64,000 bases of DNA from Aliiglaciecola lipolytica E3 (GTDB taxonomy: Bacteria > Pseudomonadota > Gammaproteobacteria > Enterobacterales > Alteromonadaceae). Positions within the stretch are counted from its first letter, which is position 1. The number at the start of each line of letters is the position of its first letter. This document shows positions 54,280-63,360 of this stretch, one piece after another. The stretch is taken from positions 526,186 to 590,185 of the forward strand of contig NZ_BAEN01000076.1 in NCBI RefSeq assembly GCF_000314975.1, written 5' to 3'. The translations under genes were made by a program, and so were the position numbers. A model generated the notes under the pieces. It worked only from the letters and a program-made list of their open reading frames with translations. It was not told the origin of the DNA and did no database searches.

Positions 54280-54611
54280 ATTTTGTTCCTCTTAAAAATG
54301 ATTCCTGTTGCACATTGCATTATGTCAACCCAGCAATGTGTTGTTTTATGATATTGCTTAGAGCAACACTCGGGCCAGAATAAAATATTCTTTAATTATC
54401 AATAAATTATATTATTTGACTACAAAGTGATGTGTAGATTGAGGAAACGAAATAGGAATAATTACTAAAAATTAGTCAAATTAACTAAGGTTATATTTGT
54501 ATATAACGAGCGATTTCGATAAAGACAGAAATGTTTGATATAGATCATTCCCTCAAATAGGGGTTTTGGTGCATAATATAGCGAGTGTAATATAATTTTT
54601 TTGGAAGAAGC
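54280..54611 (+). promoter_or_regulatory. Regulatory region with an FNR-like promoter for the 59-residue membrane protein
   Basis: No gene is visible in this divergent region. On the plus strand an FNR/CRP-type site TTGAT-N4-ATCAT (54535-54548; consensus TTGAT-N4-ATCAA) is followed by the -10 hexamer CATAAT (54572-54577). A start at 54583-54584 puts the site centre at -41.5 or -42.5, the class II activator position. The rest is AT-rich; the yggN promoter is presumably also here but was not resolved. Confidence 0.55.
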
Positions 54612-54791
54612 ATGATTGAAGCCATCTTATTTGGAATAACAGTACTCGTTTTTGTATTGGGCGCGACTTGTCTGATTATGGGATTTTTACCTTCGCCTGC
54701 TGGTGGCATGCGTGAAAAAGTCGAATACGGATTCTTCGGTGTGACAGGATTAGTGGCCACGATTTTATTGTCCGTTGCGCTAGTTTGGTAG
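54612..54791 (+). CDS. 59-residue two-helix membrane protein
   Basis: 59 residues, below most gene-calling limits. GGAAGAAG lies just upstream of ATG 54612. Two hydrophobic segments (about 5-26 and 41-58) flank a short loop with PSPAGGMREKVEYG; the loop bears a Pro-Gly rich turn and charges, so both ends face the same side. An FNR-like class II promoter precedes it and a very long hairpin terminator follows, so it is a monocistronic, possibly oxygen-regulated gene. I do not recognise it; small respiratory-chain accessory subunits of similar size exist, but no family is claimed. Confidence 0.65.
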   Translation: MIEAILFGITVLVFVLGATCLIMGFLPSPAGGMREKVEYGFFGVTGLVATILLSVALVW

Positions 54792-54812
54792 TATAGCTAA
54801 ACGAGTTAAAAC

Positions 54813-54871
54813 AGCGCTGAGTATGAATTGGCATCATTAGTAGATGCTAATTTATACTCAGCGCTTTTTTA
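54813..54871 (+). terminator. Long hairpin terminator after the small membrane protein gene
   Basis: AGCGCTGAGTAT (54813-54824) pairs perfectly with ATACTCAGCGCT (54854-54865), and the interior pairs further (AATT/AATT, GCATC/GATGC) around the loop ATTAGTA, so nearly the whole 53 bases fold back; T6 follows. On the opposite strand it is followed by a shorter T-run, so it could also end the mscM transcript. Confidence 0.85.
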
Positions 54872-54908
54872 TTGCAGTATGAAAGGTGAGACGTTTTACG
54901 ATGTTTAA

Positions 54909-56150
54909 TTATTTATCGCTGACTCTTTGATAAGCTCTTAAATTGAACACTGGAAGCATTGCCAAACAATGGTCGAAAATATCGGCTTGTACGCCTTCGT
55001 AGTTAATCCAATTTTTATCGGCACAAAAACAATAAATCTCTAAGGGTAAGCCTGCTTCAGTCGGAGCGAGTTGCCTGACCATCATGGTCATGTCTTTATT
55101 GAGCTGCATATGGTGTTGTAAGTACGCATTTACGTATGCTCTATAGGTACCGACGTTTGTAAGTCTGCGACTGTTTAAAAGGTCTTGCTCGTCGATGTTT
55201 TGGGAATTGTGATATTCACGTAAGAGTTCTACTTTTGCATCAATATAGTCGCTGATATAGCGAATCTTTTTATATTGGGAAAGCGTTTCTGCATCACAAA
55301 ATTGTATACTGTTTATATCAATCTTAATCGCTCGTTTAATTCTTCTACCACCAGACTCAGACATCCCTCGCCAGTTTTTAACCGAGTCACTAATCAAAGT
55401 ATAAGTAGGAATGGTCGAGATTGTTTTATCCCAGTTTTGCACTTTGACCGTAGTTAAACCTACCTGCAATACTTCGCCGTCTGCACCGTATTTTTGTAGT
55501 TCAATCCAATCTCCAGTATTTACCATACGATTTGCCGCGATTTGTATACCGGCCACAAATCCCAAGATTGTGTCTTTGAACACCAACAACAATATCGCGG
55601 TTACGGCACCTAATCCTGACAATAACAGCAATGGGGATTTATTCAGAAGGTTTGAGATAATGAGTAAAATTGCGATTATCACAATCATTAATTTCGCGAC
55701 TTGAATAAACCCAGTAATGGGAGCACGTCTTGCTAAGTCTGACGCGTTATAGACGTCCTCAATCGTGTTGAATAGTGCACTGCAAGACCAAACGACGGCG
55801 ACTGCAATGTATATCACCATGGTCTTTTGGATAAACGAATAAAAAATATTCGACTCTTCAATTAGTACTGGCGTTAGCAAGAAAATCACCAAAGCCGGGA
55901 CAATATGTCCTATGCGTCGAAAAAAGCCATGTTTATGCAGTTCATCATCCCAATTATTGCGGCTTAGCGCTACGATTCTTGAAATTCTTCCGCGTAATAG
56001 CAATCGAGTTAAAATGAATGCAACGATAGCGACTGACAAACATAGTAATATCGCCGATCCTTGATAAAGCCAGCTTTGTTCAGTGATACCAGCATCAATA
56101 GTACTTAAATTGGTAATCAGCCAATCTTTTACTTTTTCGCGCTCAAGCAT
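54909..56150 (-). CDS. Small-conductance mechanosensitive channel, YbdG/MscM type
   Basis: 413 residues, colinear with E. coli YbdG (MscM, 415 residues). About five membrane helices, then the MscS pore/beta domain: LLLLSGLGAVTAILLLVFKDTILGFVAGIQI, GDWIELQKYGADGEVLQVGLTTVKVQNWDKTISTIPTY, KNWRGMSESGGRRIKR, and the YbdG tail with RRLTNVGTYRAYVNAYL and MTMMVRQLAPTEAGLPLEIYCF. It opens on membrane tension to release solutes. Its start shares one base with the stop of the upstream acyltransferase (TAATG), so the three genes are an operon. Confidence 0.92.
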   Translation of the reverse strand: MLEREKVKDWLITNLSTIDAGITEQSWLYQGSAILLCLSVAIVAFILTRLLLRGRISRIVALSRNNWDDELHKHGFFRRIGHIVPALVIFLLTPVLIEESNIFYSFIQKTMVIYIAVAVVWSCSALFNTIEDVYNASDLARRAPITGFIQVAKLMIVIIAILLIISNLLNKSPLLLLSGLGAVTAILLLVFKDTILGFVAGIQIAANRMVNTGDWIELQKYGADGEVLQVGLTTVKVQNWDKTISTIPTYTLISDSVKNWRGMSESGGRRIKRAIKIDINSIQFCDAETLSQYKKIRYISDYIDAKVELLREYHNSQNIDEQDLLNSRRLTNVGTYRAYVNAYLQHHMQLNKDMTMMVRQLAPTEAGLPLEIYCFCADKNWINYEGVQADIFDHCLAMLPVFNLRAYQRVSDK

Positions 56151-57046
56151 TATTTAGTGCTACCTAATTGTGATATAAATTTGTCTTTGTTAGACCAAAC
56201 GCTATTCAGCCACAACTGAAATCGACCTTTGAATTCATCATCATTAAAGTAATCGCCAATGACTTCCTCTGTGACCGGGAGTACATCAATTTGCACAAAA
56301 ACGTGCGTTAACCTACCCGACAACATATCCATCATCGGATGCTTACTATTTTCTGGATATAAAATGGTGACGTCTAAAATATTGGTAAATTGCTCGCCCA
56401 TGGCAGCTAGTGTAAAGGCCACACCACCGGCTTTGGGGGGTAACAGGTTGTGATATTGACTGGATTTCGCTTGGCGTTTTTGCGGAGTAAACCTAGAGCC
56501 TTCTACGAAATTGATGACAGTCGTCGGCGTCGACTGAAATTTCTTGCAGTATTTACGAGTGGTTTCAATATCTTTGCCTTTCAGGTGCGGATTTTTTGCC
56601 ACAAAATCGCGACTATAACGTTGCATGAATGGCATGCCAAGAGCCCATGCACCCAAGCCCACAAAAGGCAACCAAATGAGTTCCTTTTTAAGGAAAAATT
56701 TTGGTGCTGGAATGCGTGACGCTGCAAATTCAATTAGCAAAATAATATCTAAGTAACTCAGATGATTCGGCATCATCAGATACCAACTATTTTTGCTCAA
56801 TTCACCGTTTACTTTGCAGTCCCATTGCACTTTATTAGTCATTCGGATCAATTTTACACTGATGATACCAAAAGCAAACATCATGAAATGCATAATGGGA
56901 CTGAGCACTTTCGCTACCCATTTAAACGGCAGTAAAAACTTAACTAAGCCCAATATAATGATTAACACAGCCCAAAAACTTAGATTGAGCATTTGTAACG
57001 TAAAGTGAAGTGGAAACATCAAAAATGCAGGGATGAAACTCAACAT
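56150..57046 (-). CDS. PlsC-like acyltransferase, YihG family (copy 2)
   Basis: 298 residues. N-terminal hydrophobic region then the lysophospholipid acyltransferase motifs: HX4D in MPNHLSYLDIILL and the glycerol-phosphate motif NFVEGSRFTPQKR; KAGGVAFTLAAMGEQ is motif IV-like. It probably transfers acyl chains to lysophospholipid, as E. coli YihG does. It is paralogous to the gene just upstream (57053-57961), sharing FFLKKELIW, NPHLKGKD and FVEG motifs. The gap to copy 1 is six bases and to mscM is a one-base overlap. Confidence 0.9.
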   Translation of the reverse strand: MLSFIPAFLMFPLHFTLQMLNLSFWAVLIIILGLVKFLLPFKWVAKVLSPIMHFMMFAFGIISVKLIRMTNKVQWDCKVNGELSKNSWYLMMPNHLSYLDIILLIEFAASRIPAPKFFLKKELIWLPFVGLGAWALGMPFMQRYSRDFVAKNPHLKGKDIETTRKYCKKFQSTPTTVINFVEGSRFTPQKRQAKSSQYHNLLPPKAGGVAFTLAAMGEQFTNILDVTILYPENSKHPMMDMLSGRLTHVFVQIDVLPVTEEVIGDYFNDDEFKGRFQLWLNSVWSNKDKFISQLGSTK

Positions 57047-57052
57047 AATGCT

Positions 57053-57961
57053 TTAACTACTCGCAGACATGTTCGTAAGGGTTTGGTCTTTTTCTGACCA
57101 TAATTGATTTAACCAACGTTGGAAGCGGACACGTTGCTCTGGATTATCAAAATAATCCATGGCGAATGCGTCACTATTGAGAATATCTTCAATCGACAAA
57201 ATCCGAACGTTAACTTGTATTTTATTCACTTTACCACACACAAAATCCCAAAATGTGGGAATACCTTGTGGATAATAAATCGTAACATCTAGCAATTTAT
57301 GTAATTGGTCACCCATTGCACTGAGCACAAATGCCATTCCACCTGCTTTGGGTTTCAAAAGGTACTTGAACGGGCCATTGATTTTCGCGAGTTTCTCTTC
57401 AGTCAACCGCGTGCCTTCGACAAAGTTCATAATACTGACAGGTTTCGTACTAAACTTTTCGCAAGCTCTACGGGTACTTTCCATATCTTTGCCTTTCAAA
57501 TGCGGATTTTTAGCTAGAAATGACTTTGAATATCGACGCATAAATGGAAAGTCTAATGCCCACCAAGCGATCCCAAGAAATGGTACCCATATGAGTTCTT
57601 TCTTCAAAAAGAATTTTAGAAACGGGATTTTGCGATTAAATACACGCTGTAAAACTAAAATGTCTACCCAAGATTGGTGATTTGAGATGACTAAATACCA
57701 ATCGTTAAGAGTTAATTGTTCAACACCCTCTACTTCCCACGTGGTACGAGAGGTTATTTTCTGGTTTAAATTATTAATACTAATCCATGCAGTGGCGCAG
57801 CCATCTAGTGGATAACTCACTAATTTTTGCCACGATTTAATCGGAATAAGTTTCAAAAAAGAAAGTAGCACAATGGGAATAACCCAAAAAATCGTATTGA
57901 AAAAATAGAAAATTACAGAAATTGTGCCAGTCAAATGACCAGTAATATTGCGGATAGACAC
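57053..57961 (-). CDS. PlsC-like acyltransferase, YihG family (copy 1)
   Basis: 302 residues with HX4D in SNHQSWVDILVL and NFVEGTRLTEEKL as second motif; KAGGMAFVLSAMGDQL follows. Similar to copy 2 throughout, which points to an old tandem duplication. The start is GTG at 57961; an ATG is not available near the expected N-terminus. First gene of the acyltransferase-acyltransferase-MscM operon, which would couple lipid remodelling with response to membrane tension, an inference from gene order. Confidence 0.9.
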   Translation of the reverse strand: MSIRNITGHLTGTISVIFYFFNTIFWVIPIVLLSFLKLIPIKSWQKLVSYPLDGCATAWISINNLNQKITSRTTWEVEGVEQLTLNDWYLVISNHQSWVDILVLQRVFNRKIPFLKFFLKKELIWVPFLGIAWWALDFPFMRRYSKSFLAKNPHLKGKDMESTRRACEKFSTKPVSIMNFVEGTRLTEEKLAKINGPFKYLLKPKAGGMAFVLSAMGDQLHKLLDVTIYYPQGIPTFWDFVCGKVNKIQVNVRILSIEDILNSDAFAMDYFDNPEQRVRFQRWLNQLWSEKDQTLTNMSASS

Positions 57962-58143
57962 GCGAGAAAAAACCCTTTTACTGTGAATTAATTATCGATA
58001 GTGTAAACCAAATAAGCGGTTTTGTTGTAGAGAAATATAGCCTTTGTATTTTGCAAACAACAATTGCGCGCATGTAAAAGGCAAGAATGGAAAACATGAA
58101 AAAATGTTTTATCAGTTCAATCGGCTATTTTAACGACTAGATG

Positions 58144-58701
58144 TTAGTAAATCTGATCTAGCCAACTTCGATTTTGCGAAAAATGATTACCCAAAAAGGC
58201 CATTTGGTCGGCTAGTATTCGGCGATTCATGAGATAAAACCGTTCATATAAATTAGGCGCAAATGGTACTGCAATAAGCGACATGTTTGCTTCCTCAGGC
58301 GTACGAGCCGCTTTGTGGCAATTACAACGCGTGCAGGCCGTAGCGGAATTTGTCCATACATCTTTGCCACCACGGGATCGAGGTATAATATGGTCTCGAG
58401 TCAGTTGTGAAGATTTAAATGATTGACCGCAATACATGCAAAGAAAGTTATCGCGTCGAAATAAATAACGATTACAAAGGGAAATCTTGCCATCCATATT
58501 GGTGACTTTACCTTCACAGCCGATAATTGAAGAAAGTTGAATGCGGCTCTGGATCCCTTGATTGTTCCAACCACCGAGCATGACTTTTTTGTTGTCACCA
58601 AGCTCGAATAACACGCGATCTTGTGCGTAATACTTGGCCGCTTCTTCTGGTGTAATCCACGCTTGTGGCATACCTGATTTATTCAGTCGCAAAACAAACA
58701 T
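58144..58701 (-). CDS. HNH endonuclease
   Basis: 185 residues. The C-terminal half has an HNH module: CMYCGQSF, LTRDHIIPRSRGGKDVWTNSATACTRCNCHKAARTPEE, with four zinc Cys and the catalytic His. The N-terminal 90 residues (MFVLRLNKSGMPQAWITPEEAA ...) form a domain commonly fused in this group. The type is widespread in gammaproteobacteria as a solitary chromosomal protein of unknown role; no phage or restriction genes are near. ATG 58701 has GGGGG upstream; a TTG four codons before is less likely. Confidence 0.88.
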   Translation of the reverse strand: MFVLRLNKSGMPQAWITPEEAAKYYAQDRVLFELGDNKKVMLGGWNNQGIQSRIQLSSIIGCEGKVTNMDGKISLCNRYLFRRDNFLCMYCGQSFKSSQLTRDHIIPRSRGGKDVWTNSATACTRCNCHKAARTPEEANMSLIAVPFAPNLYERFYLMNRRILADQMAFLGNHFSQNRSWLDQIY

Positions 58702-58977
58702 AATTTCCCCCAAGTCGATCTGTTAATGCTAATTTTTCCAAGCCTTAAATTTCATGGTAGTTTTATTACCTAAGAAACCAAAAATTGGAGCAATTGCGCT
58801 TATTATTATGGTTTTCGTCTCGAATCGGTATAAATAATATACAGCTACTGTGACAGATTTAATGCAAAAAATCTAACAATACAGATTTCATTTGTTTTAG
58901 GTAATTATTACTATTTTTAGAAAACTTTTAAGTTTGCTTGTGCATAATAGTGAATATGACTTTAATTAAGGACGATA

Positions 58978-60345
58978 ATTATCCAAACTTTCATTCCCAG
59001 CCAACAAGATTTGTGGTTTCTGCCATTAGGAGGTACAGGGGAAATTGGCATGAACTTGAATCTGTATGGTCATAACGGTCAATGGCTGATGGTAGATTGT
59101 GGAGTCACCTTTGACGAAGCTTTAACGGTTAAAGATGGAGTGTCGATAGGACAAAAACATGACGTAGTTTGCGCAGACCCCACTTTTATTAGCCGTCAAA
59201 AAGAAAATTTAATTGGTATCGTTATCACCCATGCTCATGAAGACCATATCGGTGCTTTACCTTACCTATGGCAACGCTTTAAATGCCCAGTCTATACCAC
59301 TGCCTATACTGCCGAAATATTGCGACGAAAACTGCAAAATAGTGGTAATCAAAACATGCCAATTGTTGAAGTAATATCAGAGCAAACAGTCGATATGGGA
59401 CATTTCAATGTTCAATGGATGCCGATCACTCACTCTATTCCGGAACCACATGGTTTACTCATCCGCACTGAGGCTGGAACTGTGTTTCATACCGCAGACT
59501 GGAAAATTGATGCCAGTCCAGTAACAGGAAAAAAGTTTTCAGAACAATCGTTTAAGGCATTACGAAAACAAAATGTTTTGGCCATGGTTTGCGATTCTAC
59601 CAACGCAACTCGAAGTGGATTTTCGGTATCCGAAGGTAAGTGTTACGAAGGCTTAAAACAATTAATCGATAACGCTCCTGGTCGTGTGGTGGTAGGCTGC
59701 TTTAGTAGTAATATTGCGCGGTTAATTACGTTGGCAAAAATAGCTAAACAATCAGGGCGATATTTGGCATTACTTGGACGTTCGTTACAAAATACGGTTG
59801 GGGCAGCAAAAGCAACAGGGCATTGGCCGGATGATCTAGCTATTATTGACTCCTACCACAGTGGCTATTTGCCGCCTTCAGAAGTCTTGGCGATTGCTAC
59901 AGGTAGTCAGGGGGAGAGCCGTGCCGCATTGTATCAGTTGGCTCAGGATAGTTATCGAGATTTGTCGTTGGATAATGGGGATTTGGTAATATTTAGTTCA
60001 ATCATAATTCCAGGCAATGAAAAAGCGGTAGACACTTTATTGAAAGCGTTTAAAGCGCGCAACATCAACACAATTTTATCCGCAGATACTGAAAAACCGA
60101 TTCATGCATCCGGACATCCTTGTGAAGAGGAACTGAAATTAATGTACAACTGGGTGCGCCCACAAGTAGCAGTGCCTACCCATGGTGAAGACATGCATAT
60201 GCAAAGAAATGCTTATTTAGCTAAACAGTCAAATGTCCCAAGGGCGTTAACTGGAAACAATGGCGATATCTTTATGTTAGCTCCACAGTTGGGCGTAAAA
60301 CGACAAGCTGTCAAGACAGGAAGAATAGCGCTGAGTAATAACTAA
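58978..60345 (+). CDS. RNase J-like metallo-beta-lactamase ribonuclease, non-standard start likely
   Basis: 455 residues from the proposed start. The beta-CASP/RNase J fold is clear: FLPLGGTGEIGMNLNLYGHNGQWLMVDCGV, metal motif THAHEDHIGALPYL, WMPITHSIPEPHGLLI, HTADWKID, ASGHPCEEEL and PTHGEDMH. RNase J degrades and processes RNA 5' to 3'; this is a gammaproteobacterial form shorter than the 550-residue Gram-positive enzyme, lacking the C-terminal domain. The frame opens after TAA 58963-58965 and has no ATG, GTG or TTG before TTG 59011, which lies in the first core strand without a ribosome site. AGGA (58969-58972) is positioned for ATT 58978 or ATC 58981. The start is thus uncertain. Confidence 0.8.
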   Translation: MIQTFIPSQQDLWFLPLGGTGEIGMNLNLYGHNGQWLMVDCGVTFDEALTVKDGVSIGQKHDVVCADPTFISRQKENLIGIVITHAHEDHIGALPYLWQRFKCPVYTTAYTAEILRRKLQNSGNQNMPIVEVISEQTVDMGHFNVQWMPITHSIPEPHGLLIRTEAGTVFHTADWKIDASPVTGKKFSEQSFKALRKQNVLAMVCDSTNATRSGFSVSEGKCYEGLKQLIDNAPGRVVVGCFSSNIARLITLAKIAKQSGRYLALLGRSLQNTVGAAKATGHWPDDLAIIDSYHSGYLPPSEVLAIATGSQGESRAALYQLAQDSYRDLSLDNGDLVIFSSIIIPGNEKAVDTLLKAFKARNINTILSADTEKPIHASGHPCEEELKLMYNWVRPQVAVPTHGEDMHMQRNAYLAKQSNVPRALTGNNGDIFMLAPQLGVKRQAVKTGRIALSNN

Positions 60346-60380
60346 ACTTAAGTTATATTCATTATGGAAGCTCCGATTAT

Positions 60381-61001
60381 TTACGGATTTATTGTATCCT
60401 CTTGCCATAGGTGATGTTTTAATTGATAGCGTTTGCGGGTATGCGGTGTGGTGTTTAGTTGTAAGTGATCTACTTCACTTACCGCAAAGCTCAGTAATGC
60501 AAAGTTGTCACTAATTGAGTCATTGTCATCGTTAATTATATTATATCTATTAACTTCATCACTTTGCTTTGCTTGGTTTAACGCTAAACTTTCACCCGGT
60601 GTTTGCCAAAAGTAAGACGTTTTTGCTGGAGTAGAAAGTGATAGCCAATGTTGTTTCCGCTGACTTTGTTTGTCATCTTGGCTAGCGTCAATTATCTTTA
60701 TACTTCCAGTAAAACGATATTGCTCCCGCGTAACTGAGAAGTACCAGCAAATTTGAGCACAATTTTGTGTATGTATCTGACTGATTTTGTCGCTGCGAAT
60801 GTCAGTGTGCATTATCAAGGTCGACGACGATTCCAAACATTCCCGAAAAACCAGCGTTCTCACTTCAGGATGATTTTTTTGGTTTACCGTGGCCAATTGA
60901 AGATACTTGGATTCTGGCCGACTTTGATTTTCAAAGATTGACGATTGTAAACGTTCTAACCATTCGTTTTTATCTTGTTTATGATTTGATTTGTACGTCA
61001 A
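60381..61001 (-). CDS. Pyridoxamine 5'-phosphate oxidase-like flavoprotein
   Basis: 206 residues. Split-barrel FMN-binding fold of the Npun/Alr4036-like type: KYLQLATVNQKNHPEVRTLVFRE, then LIMHTDIRSDKISQI and CWYFSVTREQYRFTGSI, and the C-terminal FALLSFAVSEVDHLQLN. RxxLxxH-type contacts for FMN are visible, but substrate residues of PdxH are not clear, so it is a general PNPOx-like protein. The start is TTG 61001, because an in-frame stop lies three codons upstream, with AGG nine bases before it. It converges on the RNase J-like gene. Confidence 0.82.
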   Translation of the reverse strand: MTYKSNHKQDKNEWLERLQSSIFENQSRPESKYLQLATVNQKNHPEVRTLVFRECLESSSTLIMHTDIRSDKISQIHTQNCAQICWYFSVTREQYRFTGSIKIIDASQDDKQSQRKQHWLSLSTPAKTSYFWQTPGESLALNQAKQSDEVNRYNIINDDNDSISDNFALLSFAVSEVDHLQLNTTPHTRKRYQLKHHLWQEDTINP

Positions 61002-61023
61002 TATTGTTTACCTATGCTTCATA

Positions 61024-62517
61024 TCACCTGAATTTGTTTAAGCTTTGCATTAACTCATTGGAAATATGTTCTAATCCATGGGTTTCATCAGATACAGAAC
61101 GAACTAGCGCAGCTTCTTGATTGCTGATATGACTTAATTGCTTAACTGAAACAGCAATTGTATCGATAACCTTGGTCTGTTCTTCTACCGCATCTTTTAA
61201 GCCATTCGTGACATTATCAACATGTTCGATATTTACCTGAACATTTTGCATCAATGCTAAGGCAGATTCTGCCTGTTTGCTGGTGGTATTGCCTAAAGTC
61301 ATGCATTCTTGCATAAATGCACTGGATTGTTTCGAAGACGATAAAAGCCTTGCCATTATCTCGTTGACTTCTCCCGTACTTGCTTTAGTTCGTGATGCAA
61401 GTTGTCGCACTTCGTCAGCAACAACTGCAAATCCTCTACCTTGCTCACCCGCTCTAGCGGCTTCGATTGCGGCATTTAATGCAAGTAAGTTCGTTTGATC
61501 TGCAATGGACTGAATCGTCTCTAATACGCTAGAGATACTGTCGCATTCTTGTGCTAAATCCTCAATACTTTTACTGGTTTTTGAGATGTTATTCACCAAT
61601 TTGTTAACTTCACTATTCGCATTTGTCATTGCAGTTTGTGCTTGTTGTGTATCATGTTTAGCACCGCTAGCGCCTTTATAGGTCTCCATAGCTTGGTGAG
61701 ACATTGTTGAAGCTGAATGAGATAAATGTTCGGATGAGTTAGCAATCGCGTCTATTTCTTTATTTACGATTTGTTTAAAGTCTTGCAGCTCATTTGAGGC
61801 AGCTTTAGTGGAACTGGCATTTTGATCGATACTTTTACCAAAGGTTTCAACTTCATTGACAATGTTTTCAAACGAATCAATAAGTCGATTAAAGGCAATA
61901 ATCGATGGGCTCACAGAGTGATTGGATGCTCGGTTATTTAGGTTGAATTTACCAGATTCAAGCGCGATTCCATTTACGCCTTTAAGCAAATCATCAGCAG
62001 CAATTGTATTTTGAGCATTACTTTTGCTCATCCAAGCGAGTATTCCTCCTTGTGCAATTGCATAAGCCGCATGGACTAATAATAACGTTAATAACAAATA
62101 TTCGTCCTGCATAATGAATAGCGGGGCACCGGACTTTTGTAGAACATAAAAGCTCAAGTGATGCACCGCAACTACGATTACGGCTGTGATGAAGATTCGC
62201 CAGTTTTGGTAAAAGGCTAAAAAAGACATCAACACAAATATGCCAAAGTGCATTTCAACCAATCCATGCATTTGTTGAATGTGCAGTGCAGAGAAAAGCA
62301 TAAAGCTGATGGCTACAATATGCTGAGTAATCTCTGTTTGAGCATGCTTTTTAAACATTAATAACGGGATTGCAGTAGCGGGGATTCCAACTAATAATGC
62401 CTCTAACCAAGTGCCATAAATGGGAGCGATAGCGAAACTAATCAGTAAAAGTATCGGTAAGACAATGCTTACTACTCTATTTGCATTACTAATCCAGGGT
62501 TTATTACTTGAGTTCAT
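61024..62517 (-). CDS. Methyl-accepting chemotaxis protein with six-helix His-rich sensor
   Basis: 497 residues. Six hydrophobic segments occupy residues 13-160 with no periplasmic domain; within them lie His66, His79, His84, His90, His119 and His120 and Glu88 ([15 protein letters not shown] ... VHHLSFY), a pattern that suggests a membrane-embedded metal or heme site. The cytoplasmic coiled coil (210-497) includes the signalling hairpin [41 protein letters not shown]. No C-terminal CheR pentapeptide. GGAG lies seven bases before ATG 62517. A paralogue is at the window end. Confidence 0.92.
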   Translation of the reverse strand: MNSSNKPWISNANRVVSIVLPILLLISFAIAPIYGTWLEALLVGIPATAIPLLMFKKHAQTEITQHIVAISFMLFSALHIQQMHGLVEMHFGIFVLMSFLAFYQNWRIFITAVIVVAVHHLSFYVLQKSGAPLFIMQDEYLLLTLLLVHAAYAIAQGGILAWMSKSNAQNTIAADDLLKGVNGIALESGKFNLNNRASNHSVSPSIIAFNRLIDSFENIVNEVETFGKSIDQNASSTKAASNELQDFKQIVNKEIDAIANSSEHLSHSASTMSHQAMETYKGASGAKHDTQQAQTAMTNANSEVNKLVNNISKTSKSIEDLAQECDSISSVLETIQSIADQTNLLALNAAIEAARAGEQGRGFAVVADEVRQLASRTKASTGEVNEIMARLLSSSKQSSAFMQECMTLGNTTSKQAESALALMQNVQVNIEHVDNVTNGLKDAVEEQTKVIDTIAVSVKQLSHISNQEAALVRSVSDETHGLEHISNELMQSLNKFR

Positions 62518-62826
62518 TTCTTTCTCCAATCAACCTGCAAGTTGGAAATAATATTTAGAATTTTTTAATCAGAGACTTTTCCTTAAGTAGCAGTGACTAA
62601 CTCTATTAATTTAAAATCGGTGAATAAGCTTTAGTCGATTAATCAAATAGAAGGTTTTTACGTTCCCAAATCACTAAAGGTTCAATATTGTTATTGAATT
62701 GTTAACCATTGTTGAAATTTAAGAATAGTCAAACTTTCTATTTAATTTAAATTTTTAGCTGTAATTTTGTGTTGGGAAGATGCAAAAGTCTGCTTGATTA
62801 ACAATGACTTAACGATTTTGGCAGGG
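62518..62826. other. 309-base intergenic region without a gene
   Basis: AT-rich spacer between the chemoreceptor start and the DUF6436 gene on the same strand. No credible open reading frame or strong hairpin is visible; a promoter for the receptor is expected but no sigma-28 match with correct spacing was found (the closest, CACCGATTT, lacks an upstream TAAA). Confidence 0.4.
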
Positions 62827-63351
62827 TCAGATTTGGCAGTAACAACCTTCGCCATCAGCGATGACAGTGGCTCCCATATGCTTGTTGGCGACTATGGTAT
62901 TTGCTATTGGTTCGATCAAACTATTGCTTGCACCACACAGATAACCCGTAGAATAAGGTCCTAAATAACCTAAGTTACCCTGTTCATCAAAGATAATGAT
63001 TGCTGGGTAGGATGGGATGACTTTTTTTATTTGATTGGTCTTTAGCGGATCGATGGTTTTTACCTCATAGCCACTTTGTTTAAAAGTACTATTAAGTTTT
63101 CGGATATGAGTCTCTGACAACTTGCTGCAATAGCAGTCTTCACTATTTAAATGGAACACTGTTTTGTTAAGTGAGTTTTGCAATTCAGAAAAAGTAGCTT
63201 TAACTTCTTCATCAAAATCTTGTGTCATTGAGGCCGTTAACAATCGCTGCTCAGGATCGAAGTTACTGACTTTGCTCTGCGCAATATAAAGAAGTGCGAA
63301 GATGCTTGCTCCTACCCAAAGCATCACCGCAAGTGTGAGTTTAATTGGCAT
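62827..63351 (-). CDS. DUF6436 thioredoxin-fold-like membrane-anchored protein
   Basis: 174 residues with an N-terminal hydrophobic anchor (about 5-24) and a soluble region outside. It contains two CYC motifs: SEDCYCSKLSETHIRKL (about residues 71-75) and the last residues GEGCYCQI, and the strand VIPSYPAIIIFDEQGNLGYLGPYS, typical of the back half of a thioredoxin fold with its cis-Pro (SYP). It matches DUF6436, function unknown, common in Alteromonadales. The start lies ten bases after the chemoreceptor stop at 63361, so they share an operon. Confidence 0.8.
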   Translation of the reverse strand: MPIKLTLAVMLWVGASIFALLYIAQSKVSNFDPEQRLLTASMTQDFDEEVKATFSELQNSLNKTVFHLNSEDCYCSKLSETHIRKLNSTFKQSGYEVKTIDPLKTNQIKKVIPSYPAIIIFDEQGNLGYLGPYSTGYLCGASNSLIEPIANTIVANKHMGATVIADGEGCYCQI

Positions 63352-63360
63352 GCTTAAATA

